In this document: in pieces, positions 16,781-26,023 of the stretch | Position numbering within the stretch: position 1 is the first letter of the stretch | Layout: the number at the start of each line of letters is the position of its first letter | NCBI GenBank assembly: GCA_051252415.1 | Contig: JBPOGA010000009.1 | Location: forward strand, 57,683-121,682 | Source: JBPOFY01 sp051252415 | GTDB taxonomy: Bacteria > Verrucomicrobiota > Verrucomicrobiia > Opitutales > Coraliomargaritaceae | DNA: 64,000 bases | Direction: 5' to 3' | Translations under genes and position numbers: made by a program | Notes under the pieces: generated by a model | Told to the model about the DNA's origin: nothing | Databases searched by the model: none | What the model saw: the letters and a program-made list of their open reading frames with translations, nothing else

Positions 16781-19513
16781 ATGAAGCACTCAACAATCGC
16801 AAGCCGGTGGAACGCTGACTTGATTGACCAAAACTACGAAGCTTGGCTAACCAGCCCTGACTCTGTCGACTCCGAATGGCGTGCTTTCTTTGAAGGCTTT
16901 GAACTCGCCCAAAACAACGGGAGCACAGACATACAGAACGTCGCTCCATCCAAAGCGGATAGCGATGCGACGAAGCAAGCGCGAGCCATTGGCCTAATCT
17001 ACGCTTATCGATCGATCGGTCACACAATTGCTCACTTCAACCCACTTGAGCAAGAAGCGCCGACCAACCCACGCCTAACACTAGAGCGCCTCGGCTTCAC
17101 TGAAGAAGACCTCGATCGTGTATTTCACACTGGTAATTACTTAGGCGGTGTCGAAATGAGCCTCCGTGAGCTCATCGAACGCCTCGAAAAGACATACTGC
17201 CATACGATTGGTGCTGAATATATCCATATTCAAGAAACACCAAAGCGCCGCTGGATACAAACACGCATTGAGCCTGAGTGCTTCATCCCTCGCTTCACGA
17301 AGGAGGAAAAGCACCGCATCGTCCGCACCATTATACAGGCGGAAGACTTTGAGAACTTTCTACAAACCCGCTTCGTTGGGCAGAAGCGATTCTCACTCGA
17401 AGGTGGCGAAACGATCATCGCCTGCCTAGAAAGTATTCTTGAGCGCAGTAGTAAAAATGGTGTCGATGAAATCGTGATGGGTATGGCGCACCGCGGTCGC
17501 CTGAATGTGCTCGCGAATTTCCTCGGCAAATCCTTCGATTATATCTTTCAGGAATTCTCAGAGAATTACATACCCGACACCATCCATGGTGACGGCGATG
17601 TGAAGTATCACCTCGGATTTGAGACAAAGCGAAAAACCTCCGACGGCCATGAAGTCGAGATCCGCCTAGCAGCGAACCCGAGCCACCTCGAAGCAGTTAA
17701 CCCAGTCGTCGAAGGTAAAGCCCGAGCACGTCAGCGTATCAGAGGCGACTTAGAGCGCAAAGCTGTCTTGCCGATTTTGATCCACGGTGATGCCGCAATT
17801 GCTGGCCAAGGAATTGTCGCGGAGGTATTTAACTTCTCTCAACTCAAAGGATACCGCACTGGTGGCACGATTCACTTGGTGATTAATAATCAAATTGGCT
17901 TCACCACGGATCCATCTGAAGCACGCTCGAGTCGTTACTGCACGGATGTCGCCAAAATAGTTGAATGTCCGATCTTTCACGTGAACGGCAATGATCCACT
18001 CGCAGTCATCGCTGCCTGTGAAGCTGCATTCGATTATCGCCAGACCTTCGGCTGTGATGTCGTCATTGATATGTATTGCTGGCGCAAGCACGGTCACAAT
18101 GAGTCTGATGAGCCCGCATTTACTCAGCCCCTACTGTATAAGACAATCAAGAGCATGAAGCCTATTGGCCGCTCGTTTGCGCAGCGTCTAGTTGAGTCTG
18201 GTGAATTCACTCAAGAAGAAATCGACACCATTGAGGGAGATTATCACAAGCGGCTAGAAACAGCATTTGAAACTGCCAAGGCCCAAGAAGATCACAACAT
18301 TGACCTCCTTGGTGAGTCTAGCGCCAAGAAGCAGCCACCTTACAACTTTCAAGGTTACAATACACGCATCAGCAAAGAAGAGCTCGACCACATAGCGAAG
18401 CGCCTCACACATATCCCTAAAGATTTTAGCGCGAATAAAAAGATCGTCCGCCAACTTAAAACGAAACGTAAAGCCTACGAGGAAGACACTGGCATAGACT
18501 GGGGCATGGGCGAAGCCCTCGCTTTTGGTAGTTTGCTAATGGATGGCAGTCCAGTCCGCTTAAGTGGTCAAGACTGTGAACGCGGCACCTTCAGTCACCG
18601 TCACGCCGTGCTTTATGATGACAAAACACGCGAAAGCTACATTCCACTGCTCAACCTTAAAGAAGGCCAAGGACAGTTCTGCGTGCATAACTCCCTACTC
18701 TCCGAAGCGGCAGTCCTCGGGTTTGACTACGGCTACTCGCTCGACTACCCGCAAATGCTCTGCATCTGGGAAGCTCAATTCGGCGACTTTGTAAATGGCG
18801 CCCAAGTCATTATCGACCAATTCATCACATGTAGTGAATCTAAATGGGGACGCCTCAGCGGACTCGTCATGCTCCTTCCGCACGGCTACGAAGGACAAGG
18901 GCCAGAGCACTCCTCTGCCCGTCTCGAACGTTTCCTCCAAGCTTGCGCAGAGAATAACATTCAAGTGTGCAACGTCACCACACCGGCTCAATACTTCCAC
19001 TTACTCCGTCGCCAGATGAATCGTGAGTTCAAGAAGCCGTTGATCATTATGTCGCCAAAGAGCTTGCTTCGAAACAAGGAGTGCGTTTCGAAAGTCGAGA
19101 ATTTCACCGACAATTTATTTTGGTCTATTCTCGACGACGAAGTCGTTACGAAAAAGACCGCTAAGCGAATCGTCCTCTGCTCTGGCAAGGTCTTCTACGA
19201 TCTAGAAGCATACCGAAAAGAGAATAAGATTAAGGACACTGCGATAGTCCGCCTAGAACAATTCTACCCGCTCAATACGGAATTGCTTCAAAGTATCAAT
19301 GCCAACTATCCGAAAGCGGATAAGTTTGTCTGGTGCCAAGAAGAGCCGAAGAACATGGGTGGCTGGTCCTTTATCGCACCACGTATAATGGAAGCCATTG
19401 AACGCATGCCACTCTACGCTGGCCGCAAGTCATCCGCCAGCCCAGCTGTAGGTTCACTGGCCATGCACAAACACGAACAAGCACGCCTAGTCAAAAGCGC
19501 TTTCGAAATCTAG
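16781..19513 (+). CDS. sucA: 2-oxoglutarate dehydrogenase E1 component
   Basis: 910 residues. This thiamine-diphosphate enzyme decarboxylates 2-oxoglutarate in the TCA cycle and passes the succinyl group to SucB lipoate. The N-terminus (WNADLIDQNYEAWLTSPDSV) is the E1o peptide that binds the E2. The catalytic core has GMAHRGRLNVLANFLGK, HGDAAIAGQGIVAE near residue 334 and VINNQIGFTT. The C-terminal transketolase-like part has CIWEAQFGDFVNGAQVIIDQ and LLPHGYEGQGPEHSS. It heads the operon sucA-sucB-lpd (gaps of 50 and 36 bp). The leader lacks a Shine-Dalgarno motif. Confidence 0.97.
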   Translation: MKHSTIASRWNADLIDQNYEAWLTSPDSVDSEWRAFFEGFELAQNNGSTDIQNVAPSKADSDATKQARAIGLIYAYRSIGHTIAHFNPLEQEAPTNPRLTLERLGFTEEDLDRVFHTGNYLGGVEMSLRELIERLEKTYCHTIGAEYIHIQETPKRRWIQTRIEPECFIPRFTKEEKHRIVRTIIQAEDFENFLQTRFVGQKRFSLEGGETIIACLESILERSSKNGVDEIVMGMAHRGRLNVLANFLGKSFDYIFQEFSENYIPDTIHGDGDVKYHLGFETKRKTSDGHEVEIRLAANPSHLEAVNPVVEGKARARQRIRGDLERKAVLPILIHGDAAIAGQGIVAEVFNFSQLKGYRTGGTIHLVINNQIGFTTDPSEARSSRYCTDVAKIVECPIFHVNGNDPLAVIAACEAAFDYRQTFGCDVVIDMYCWRKHGHNESDEPAFTQPLLYKTIKSMKPIGRSFAQRLVESGEFTQEEIDTIEGDYHKRLETAFETAKAQEDHNIDLLGESSAKKQPPYNFQGYNTRISKEELDHIAKRLTHIPKDFSANKKIVRQLKTKRKAYEEDTGIDWGMGEALAFGSLLMDGSPVRLSGQDCERGTFSHRHAVLYDDKTRESYIPLLNLKEGQGQFCVHNSLLSEAAVLGFDYGYSLDYPQMLCIWEAQFGDFVNGAQVIIDQFITCSESKWGRLSGLVMLLPHGYEGQGPEHSSARLERFLQACAENNIQVCNVTTPAQYFHLLRRQMNREFKKPLIIMSPKSLLRNKECVSKVENFTDNLFWSILDDEVVTKKTAKRIVLCSGKVFYDLEAYRKENKIKDTAIVRLEQFYPLNTELLQSINANYPKADKFVWCQEEPKNMGGWSFIAPRIMEAIERMPLYAGRKSSASPAVGSLAMHKHEQARLVKSAFEI

Positions 19514-19563
19514 GTTCTCAACTTACAAACTCATTCCAATTTCATCCTTTCTCACTAAATACA

Positions 19564-20793
19564 ATGGCTACTGAAGTTAAAATTCCCGCGATGGGCGAAT
19601 CCATCAGCAGCGGCATCCTTGCCGCTTGGCATGTAAATGACGGTGATTACGTCGAAAAAGATCAAGCGCTCTACGAGCTCGAAACGGATAAGGTCACATC
19701 TGAAGCGAATGCTGAAGTTGCTGGCGTGATTTCGATCAAAGTCGAAGCTGATGAAGAAGTTGATATTGGCCAAGTCGTTGCCACGATCGACGAAAGCGCT
19801 TCTGGCTCTGCGGCACCCGCAAAGGCTGAAGCCGCACCAGCACCTGCCGAAGAGGCTCCTGCCGCCACAGCATCCGCAGCGACTCCTGCACCAGCAGCCA
19901 AAGTCGATCCAGTTGCCACACTCTCGCCAGCTGCACGTAAAGCTGCAGAGGAAACAGGTGTCAATCCTGCCGCAGTGGCGGGCACTGGTAAAGATGGACG
20001 CGTCACTAAGAGCGACATCCTAGAAGCCGCCAAGGCTCCTGCACCTGTTGCAGCCGCACCGAAAGCGGCTGCCCCAGCACCTGCCAACAACGGCGAACGT
20101 GAAACTCGTAAGAAGATGAGCCCGCTCCGTCGCAAGATTGCCGAGCGCCTCGTTCAAGCAACTCAGGAAGCAGCGATGCTGACGACTTTCAATGAGGTCG
20201 ATATGAGTGCTGTCATGAAGTTGCGTAAGCAGCATCAAGACAAGTTCGTCGAACGCCATGGTATCAAGCTCGGCTTCATGTCTTTCTTTACCAAAGCAGT
20301 CACACACGCACTTCAAGCAGTGCCACAAGTCAATGCACGTATCGAAGGCAATGAAGTCGTCACTCAAAACTTCTTCGACATCGGTGTCGCGGTTGGCACC
20401 GACAAGGGCTTAATGGTTCCTGTCCTCCGCGACTGTGAGACAAAAGGCTTTGCTGAAATCGAAGGCGATATCCTCGCCTACGCTAAACTAGCGCGTGATG
20501 GTAAGATACAAATGAGCGACCTCGAAGGCGGTGTCTTCACAATCTCCAATGGTGGTATTTACGGCTCCATGCTCAGCACACCGATCATCAATTATCCGCA
20601 GCCTGCGATCCTCGGACTACACAACATTACCGAGCGTGCAGTTGTCGTGAATGGTGAAATTGTGATCCGTCCAATGATGTATCTCGCACTCAGCTACGAC
20701 CACCGTCTAATCGATGGTAAAGAAGCGGTCACCTTCCTTGTGAAAGTCAAAGAAGCCATCGAAGATCCAAGCCGCTTACTCTTCGGCATCTAA
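19564..20793 (+). CDS. sucB: dihydrolipoamide succinyltransferase E2
   Basis: 409 residues. One N-terminal lipoyl domain has the modified Lys43 in ETDKVTSEA. An Ala/Pro-rich linker (about 80-112) leads to the E1/E3-binding domain (LSPAARKAAEETGVNP, GTGKDGRVTKSDI) and a second Ala/Pro linker. The catalytic domain follows, with His380 and Asp384 in YDHRLIDGKEA. The order fits the E2o family, and its place between sucA and lpd settles the substrate. It needs lipoylation by the LipB/LipA pair at 42-44 kb. Confidence 0.97.
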   Translation: MATEVKIPAMGESISSGILAAWHVNDGDYVEKDQALYELETDKVTSEANAEVAGVISIKVEADEEVDIGQVVATIDESASGSAAPAKAEAAPAPAEEAPAATASAATPAPAAKVDPVATLSPAARKAAEETGVNPAAVAGTGKDGRVTKSDILEAAKAPAPVAAAPKAAAPAPANNGERETRKKMSPLRRKIAERLVQATQEAAMLTTFNEVDMSAVMKLRKQHQDKFVERHGIKLGFMSFFTKAVTHALQAVPQVNARIEGNEVVTQNFFDIGVAVGTDKGLMVPVLRDCETKGFAEIEGDILAYAKLARDGKIQMSDLEGGVFTISNGGIYGSMLSTPIINYPQPAILGLHNITERAVVVNGEIVIRPMMYLALSYDHRLIDGKEAVTFLVKVKEAIEDPSRLLFGI

Positions 20794-20829
20794 TTTAGCC
20801 ATCATATATCAGCTTTTAGCATTCATCTC

Positions 20830-22233
20830 ATGTCCGAAGAAAATAACTTTGATCTCGTCGTCATCGGCTCCGGCCCTGGCGGTTATGTAGCTGCCATCCG
20901 TGGCTCACAACTTGGCCTTAAAACGGCTATCGTTGAAAAGGAAGCAAACCTTGGTGGCACTTGCCTCAATGTCGGCTGTATTCCAAGCAAGGCACTCCTC
21001 CATTCTACGGAGATGTATCACTTTGCTGGACACGGTGCTTCTGAACATGGCATCGATCTAACCAATCTCTCTATCAGCATCGAAAAGCTGATGGCTAAGA
21101 AAACAAAGACAGTCGACCAGCTTCGCAATGGCGTGAAGCACCTGATGAAGACTAACAAGATCAAGGTCTTTAGCGGCCTCGGTTCACTTGCGGGTGAAAA
21201 CAAAGTCCGTGTTCGCGCGACAGGTAAAAATCTCGACATCACTGGTAAGCACATCGTGCTCGCTACAGGTTCATCGACAATCGAGCTACCTTTCCTCAAA
21301 TTTGACGGCGAGACCGTCGTCAGCAGTGATCAAGCAATCGCATTTGAGAAAGTCCCAGAAAAGATGGCTGTCGTTGGCGCGGGTGCCATCGGTTTAGAGC
21401 TCGGTTCGGTATGGGCACGTCTCGGCGCACAAGTTGACGTCATCGAATTTCTTCCAGAGATTGCTCCAACATTCGATAAGGATGTATCAAAGATGGCTGA
21501 GCGCTTATTCAAAAAACAAGGTCTCAACTTCCATCTAAATACTAAGGTCACCGGCATCAAGAAAGCCAAAGGCAAGCACATCCTCACCGCAGAAAAAGGC
21601 GACAAGACAATCGAATTCGAAGTCGACAAGGTGCTCGTTGCTGTTGGTCGTAAGCCATACTCAGAAGGCCTCGGCCTCGACAAGGTCGGCATTACTGTCG
21701 ACGATAAAGGTCGTATCCCTGTAAACGAACACTTTCAAACATCAGCTGCAGGCATTTACGCAATTGGCGATGTCATCCCTGGCCCGATGCTCGCACACAA
21801 AGCCGAAGAAGAAGCAGTCGCTTGTGTTGAGCGCATCGCCGGACAAGCTGGACACGTCAATTACGACGTCATTCCAAACGTAATCTACACAGAGCCGGAA
21901 ATTTCTAGCGTAGGCATCACCGAAGCAATTGCTAAGGAGCGCTGCATTGCGATCAAGTCTGGCAAATTCAATTTTGCAGGCAACGGTCGTGCCATCGCGT
22001 CGGATGCGACTGACGGTTTCGTCAAAGTCATTGCAGATAAGGAAACCGACAAACTACTCGGCGTCCAAATCATCTCCAAAGGTGCTTCAGAAATGATCGC
22101 TGCCGCAGTTACCCATATGGAATATGGTGGCAGCGCAGAAGACATTGCACGCACCATTCATGCCCACCCAACAATGAGTGAAGCCATGAAGGAAGCCGCG
22201 ATGGCCGTGGACGGAAATTCGATCCACAGTTAA
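20830..22233 (+). CDS. lpd: dihydrolipoyl dehydrogenase E3
   Basis: 467 residues. An FAD protein that reoxidises dihydrolipoamide and reduces NAD+. The FAD-binding GxGxxG is at residues 13-18 (GSGPGGY). The redox disulfide is Cys45-Cys50 in GGTCLNVGCIPSKALLH. The NAD site is VGAGAIGLELGSVW, and the C-terminal active dyad is His446 and Glu451 in HAHPTMSEA. Being the last gene of the odh operon, it may also serve other lipoyl complexes. Confidence 0.97.
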   Translation: MSEENNFDLVVIGSGPGGYVAAIRGSQLGLKTAIVEKEANLGGTCLNVGCIPSKALLHSTEMYHFAGHGASEHGIDLTNLSISIEKLMAKKTKTVDQLRNGVKHLMKTNKIKVFSGLGSLAGENKVRVRATGKNLDITGKHIVLATGSSTIELPFLKFDGETVVSSDQAIAFEKVPEKMAVVGAGAIGLELGSVWARLGAQVDVIEFLPEIAPTFDKDVSKMAERLFKKQGLNFHLNTKVTGIKKAKGKHILTAEKGDKTIEFEVDKVLVAVGRKPYSEGLGLDKVGITVDDKGRIPVNEHFQTSAAGIYAIGDVIPGPMLAHKAEEEAVACVERIAGQAGHVNYDVIPNVIYTEPEISSVGITEAIAKERCIAIKSGKFNFAGNGRAIASDATDGFVKVIADKETDKLLGVQIISKGASEMIAAAVTHMEYGGSAEDIARTIHAHPTMSEAMKEAAMAVDGNSIHS

Positions 22234-22324
22234 GGTAGCGCAGGTGCGTCCCGCACCGCATCACATTCTGCTGGCTCATCCGATTCGTGAAACTAATGCG
22301 GCGCGGGACGCGCCAGCTCTACCT
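22233..22324. repeat. long imperfect inverted repeat
   Basis: A 29-bp arm at 22233-22261 beginning AGGTAGCGC and containing GCGTCCCGC pairs imperfectly with 22296-22324, ending CTCTACCT. Its left arm overlaps the last base of lpd. It belongs to the GGTAG...CTACC family described in the findings. Confidence 0.55.
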
Positions 22325-22413
22325 AAGATGGCAACAATTTCACTAGGCATAGTTTAAATGCGTCTTAGCATCGGCTCAGTCACTGTAATCTCAACAGACT
22401 AATAACACTGAGC

Positions 22414-22440
22414 AATGGCTGTCGGGACGACAGCCCCTAC
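22414..22440. repeat. single arm of GGTAG...CTACC repeat
   Basis: TGGCTGTCGGGACGACAGCC followed by CCTACC matches the right arms at 25783-25808 and 60435-60460. No left arm is seen here. It overlaps the stop codon of the rhomboid-like gene. Confidence 0.5.
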
Positions 22441-23252
22441 CCGTTCTCACGACACACACTGCAAACACAGACGGTATCGCCATCGAGAACTTTGTAGCGG
22501 AAGTCCCGATCAGGGTCAGTCTTATCAGTCGCACCACATTGCGAACAAGTGTGCATCGCCTCTTCAGCAGATGCGCGGCGTTTCTTTTCAAAGGTCTTAC
22601 GGCGCACGCGACTTTGTGCGCCTTGCATTGCGTAATTACGAAAGAATAGAAAGTAGTTCACAAAAGGAGACAGCACAACAATCACCGCCCAAAAGGCACC
22701 CGAAAAGAGTGCGCTCAGCATGGGCACTATCAATAATGCAGCTGATAGCATCGCTAGCCATTTCACTCTTACTGGCAATACAAAGAACATCAGGAATTCG
22801 TAATTTGGAAACAGTGTCGCGAAGGCAAAGAAGACGCTGATCTCCAGATATAGTAGCGTTACCAAAATCGGCGCGCCAGGTGCAAGCAACTGACCTATAA
22901 AAGCGCCAACAATTGCGAACAGAATTCCGGAGAATAAATATACATTCAGGCGAAAGACACCCCACACTTCCTCTAGAGCGCCACTCATCATCCAAAACAT
23001 ATACCAAAAGAAGGCTAAGAACAGTGCATCGAATCCACTATAGGCAATCCATGGTGGCGAAATCAGAAACGACAGTAATCGCCACCACTCGCCATTCATG
23101 ACCGCTCGAGGAGACAACTGGATGGCATTGAAATCAACCTGCCCAGTCATAATCATCACATACATGATCAACTGAGAAACGATCAAAGTAAGCACGACAT
23201 TCGGAATCGCTAGATGGCCAAAACGTTTTTCTAAACTATCAAGTAATTTCAT
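22437..23252 (-). CDS. inactive rhomboid-like membrane protein with zinc ribbon
   Basis: 271 residues. The N-terminal 200 residues form about six membrane helices with rhomboid marks: NGEWWRLLSF in loop 1, GALEEVWGVFRLNVYL after TM2 and ATLFPNYEF in TM4. The catalytic GxSG of TM4 is absent (LYLEISVFFAFATLFP), so proteolysis is unlikely. The C-terminus is cytoplasmic and has a zinc ribbon CSQCG...CVCSVC. It is therefore a pseudorhomboid of unknown function, perhaps a membrane chaperone or adaptor. Its start overlaps the sufU stop by 4 bp, so it is likely co-translated with sufS-sufU. Confidence 0.75.
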   Translation of the reverse strand: MKLLDSLEKRFGHLAIPNVVLTLIVSQLIMYVMIMTGQVDFNAIQLSPRAVMNGEWWRLLSFLISPPWIAYSGFDALFLAFFWYMFWMMSGALEEVWGVFRLNVYLFSGILFAIVGAFIGQLLAPGAPILVTLLYLEISVFFAFATLFPNYEFLMFFVLPVRVKWLAMLSAALLIVPMLSALFSGAFWAVIVVLSPFVNYFLFFRNYAMQGAQSRVRRKTFEKKRRASAEEAMHTCSQCGATDKTDPDRDFRYKVLDGDTVCVCSVCRENG

Positions 23253-23683
23253 TTCTTATCTTCCTTGAGTGCGGATTCAAAAGTATGCCACGGTAAAGTC
23301 GCACACTTCACGCGTGCAGGAAATTTCCTCACACCAGCGAGTGCCGCGAGCTCACCGTCAGCAGCCATGTCAGCTTCAATATCAGTAGTCAGAAGCTCTG
23401 CCACGCGTTTGTGCAAATGAACGGCCTCTTCTAATGTCTTCCCTGACAAGGAGTTCACCATCATTGATGCCGAAGCTTTGCATATCGCACAACTAGCAGC
23501 CTCAAACTGAATGACTTCAATGTGATCACCGACCATTTTAATATATACATTCAGCTTGTCTCCGCACAATGGATTATACCCCTCTGCTGTATGCGTATTC
23601 TCAATCAATGCGCCGTAGTGCCGTGGACGCTTATTATGATCCAAGATAATCTCTTGATATAAATCGTGAAGGGAATCGCCCAT
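23249..23683 (-). CDS. sufU: SufU Fe-S assembly protein
   Basis: 144 residues. The zinc site of SufU is seen as Cys40, Asp42, Cys65 and Cys127 (NPLCGDKLNV, ASCAICKASASMM, VKCATLPW). SufU takes persulfide sulfur from SufS. The 18-20-residue insertion after the GKT motif that distinguishes SufU from IscU is present (residues ~90-120). It follows sufS with a 6-bp gap. Confidence 0.93.
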   Translation of the reverse strand: MGDSLHDLYQEIILDHNKRPRHYGALIENTHTAEGYNPLCGDKLNVYIKMVGDHIEVIQFEAASCAICKASASMMVNSLSGKTLEEAVHLHKRVAELLTTDIEADMAADGELAALAGVRKFPARVKCATLPWHTFESALKEDKK

Positions 23684-23689
23684 GATGAC

Positions 23690-24919
23690 TTAGCCAAAGA
23701 AGCGCTGCATTTTCTCCACCGCATTGACCAAACGATCGACATCGTCGAAGTCATTATAAAATGCGAATGAGGCACGTGCTGTCGCAGGCACTCCAAAGCG
23801 CTTCAACAATGGTTGTGCACAATGATGCCCCGCTCGAATGGCCACGCCATCTGCATCTAGAAAAGTGCCAATGTCATGCGGGTGGATGTCATTAATTAAA
23901 AAGGAAATTACTGAGGCCTTGTGCTGCGCGGTGCCGATAAATCGCATGCCGTCGATCGCACTTAACTTTTCCGTAGCATCTTTCAACAACGCCACTTCAT
24001 GTGACAACGCCCCTGCCCGATCAATTGATTGTAAATAATCTACAGCAGCCGCTAGACCGATCACGCCAGCAATATGTGGTGTGCCGGCTTCAAACTTACC
24101 CGGAATACCTTTATAAGTCGTGCCGTCAAAATCAACTTTCTCAATCATGTCGCCACCACTTTGATATGGAGGCAAGCGCTGCAACCATTCGCGTTTACCC
24201 CAGAGCACGCCGATGCCAGTTGGACCGAAAATCTTATGACCAGAAAAGACAAAGAAATCACAATCTAAAGCCGCCACATCAACGGCCATATGTGGTGTCG
24301 ACTGAGCCCCATCGATCAATACAGGCACGCCGAACGCATGGGCTTTCTCGATGATCGTTTCCACAGGGTTGATTGAGCCTAGTGCATTGGAAATGTGCGT
24401 GATCGCGACAAGCTTAGTCTTCTCCGAAAGCAATTGCTCAAAGGCTTCCATATCCAGAGCCCCGCAATCATCGACTGGAACGACTTTTAGAACCGCACCT
24501 GTTTTCTGCGATGCAATTTGCCATGGCACGATGTTCGCATGGTGCTCCATATGGCTGATGAGAATTTCATCGCCCTCCTTCAATACGGCTTCAGTAAAAC
24601 CATGCGCGACGAGATTAATACCCTCCGTCGTGCCACGGGTAAAAATGATTTCATCTTGGTCCTCGATCCCGATAAAGCCGGCTACCTTTTGACGAGCTGC
24701 TTCATAAGCATCCGTCGCACGCTCACTCAAATAATGCACGCCACGGTGAATATTAGAATTCTCAGAGGCATAGTAGCGCCCAATCGCATCGATCACAACT
24801 TGAGGCTTCTGCCCTGTCGCCGCGTTATCCAGATACGTCAAAGGTTTCCCGCGCACCTCAGTCGCGAGAATAGGAAAATCCGCCCTTATCTGGGCATAAT
24901 CAAATGGTTGATCACTCAT
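23690..24919 (-). CDS. sufS: cysteine desulfurase SufS
   Basis: 409 residues. A PLP enzyme that removes sulfur from cysteine for Fe-S clusters. The PLP lysine is Lys229 in FSGHKIFGPTG, the PLP-contact His is in SHMEHHANIVPW, and the active Cys367 is in RAGHHCAQPLL. The RxGHHCA form identifies the group II (SufS) class. It heads sufS-sufU-rhomboid. sufBCD are not in the window. Confidence 0.96.
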   Translation of the reverse strand: MSDQPFDYAQIRADFPILATEVRGKPLTYLDNAATGQKPQVVIDAIGRYYASENSNIHRGVHYLSERATDAYEAARQKVAGFIGIEDQDEIIFTRGTTEGINLVAHGFTEAVLKEGDEILISHMEHHANIVPWQIASQKTGAVLKVVPVDDCGALDMEAFEQLLSEKTKLVAITHISNALGSINPVETIIEKAHAFGVPVLIDGAQSTPHMAVDVAALDCDFFVFSGHKIFGPTGIGVLWGKREWLQRLPPYQSGGDMIEKVDFDGTTYKGIPGKFEAGTPHIAGVIGLAAAVDYLQSIDRAGALSHEVALLKDATEKLSAIDGMRFIGTAQHKASVISFLINDIHPHDIGTFLDADGVAIRAGHHCAQPLLKRFGVPATARASFAFYNDFDDVDRLVNAVEKMQRFFG

Positions 24920-24994
24920 GCAGTGTGAAAGGTTTCTCAGTTGGCGAAGAATCTCAATTGTATTTCGTGTTTTTATCAGTCATTGCTATTTCAT

Positions 24995-25675
24995 ATGAAT
25001 CGAGATCGATCAGGTAAAACAATGGGTAAACTCATCGCAGGTGCAGCGATTCTCACTGCTGCAGTCCTTGGCGTCAGTTTTTACCTGTCCAGTTCGACCA
25101 TACATTCGCTGCTCACCGAGAACCACGAGCTCAACAATGCGATCAAGAACCTCACTGCAGAGGAACAAATTGGCTACGCCACCCTGCAATCTCAGGAGCG
25201 CGATCCGAATGGGCAACTCCTGAGCACCATACGTTTCGTTCAGACCGCAGCTGGTAAACCTAAGGAAATTGTTTCCGAGCAGCTGTTCACAATTCCCGGT
25301 GAAGTGATTCACTTCGATGCGCTGATTGTGAAATTCTCAAACGAATATGTCAAAGATGGCAAAAGTCGTTCACTTTACCTATGGCGCCGCATTTATGGCG
25401 AAGCCAACAGTCCAGCCAGCGGAGATCTCATCGACATCCCTAATGAGGCCCCAGAGCGCTACTATTCAATTACGAAGGCACTCAAAATGAAGGATAGCGA
25501 CATTTTCTGGGAAAGTATTTGGGACCTAGCGAACGATCCCGATCAACTCAGTCAACACGGTGTCACTGCAGTTTTCGGAAATGCAATCTATACACGCATG
25601 GAACCGAACAAGGTCGTCCTGTTTAAAATCAACGCGTCGGGCCAGATTTACCCTGAGATCTTGGATACGTATTAA
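24995..25675 (+). CDS. membrane-anchored hypothetical protein
   Basis: 226 residues from the ATG at 24995. A single N-terminal helix (LIAGAAILTAAVLGVSFYL) anchors a charged periplasmic domain. That domain contains LTAEEQIGYATLQSQERD and EVIHFDALIVKFSNEYV and ends KVVLFKINASGQIYPEILDTY. No family recognised. An alternative ATG at 25022 has a possible AGG eight bases upstream and keeps the whole helix. It is divergent from sufS. Confidence 0.65.
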   Translation: MNRDRSGKTMGKLIAGAAILTAAVLGVSFYLSSSTIHSLLTENHELNNAIKNLTAEEQIGYATLQSQERDPNGQLLSTIRFVQTAAGKPKEIVSEQLFTIPGEVIHFDALIVKFSNEYVKDGKSRSLYLWRRIYGEANSPASGDLIDIPNEAPERYYSITKALKMKDSDIFWESIWDLANDPDQLSQHGVTAVFGNAIYTRMEPNKVVLFKINASGQIYPEILDTY

Positions 25676-25681
25676 GGCAAA

Positions 25682-25808
25682 GGTAGGGGCGGTTGTCCCA
25701 ACCGCCAATCGTAGGAACAGTCGATAGTTTAGTGTGCGGCCGGAGACCCAGAAGACTTAAACCACGGCTGACAACGCCGCAATGGCGGTCGGGACGACCG
25801 CCCCTACC
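25682..25808. repeat. GGTAG...CTACC inverted-repeat element
   Basis: Left arm 25682-25707 (GGTAGGGGCGGTTGTCCC...) and right arm 25783-25808 (...GGGACGACCGCCCCTACC) are imperfect inverted repeats. Each arm is itself a small palindrome around GTCCC or GGGAC. It is part of a 348-bp gene-free convergent gap. Confidence 0.6.
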
Positions 25809-25852
25809 CACGCCTATAACCTATTTGCGGCTTAGAGAGCATACCTGTAATT

Positions 25853-25938
25853 CGTAGTCGGGTTGGCTTTAGCCGCCCGACATATTGATACGTAGAATAG
25901 CTCAGAAATGTCGGGCGGCTAAAGCCAACCCGACTACG
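25853..25938. repeat. perfect 31-bp inverted repeat element
   Basis: Positions 25853-25883 are the exact reverse complement of 25908-25938, with a 24-bp centre. The arm contains GGTTGGCTTTAGCCGCCCGA. A diverged second copy lies at 61909-61989, so it is a dispersed family. Confidence 0.75.
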
Positions 25939-25944
25939 GCACAC

Positions 25945-25977
25945 AAAAAAGCCCCGACCAAAATGGTCGGGGCTTTT
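25945..25977 (-). terminator. bidirectional terminator after groEL
   Basis: AAAAGCCCCGACCA / TGGTCGGGGCTTTT with a 3-base loop and T-runs on both strands. It lies 47 bp past the groEL stop on the minus strand. Confidence 0.85.
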
Positions 25978-26023
25978 GCGTAATTGATTAATCGTTGTGT
26001 TGAACAGCAGTAATCCTAGTGGA

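Noticed and set aside
25682..25938. CRISPR array
   Set aside because: The repeats are inverted, not direct, and there are no regularly spaced units.
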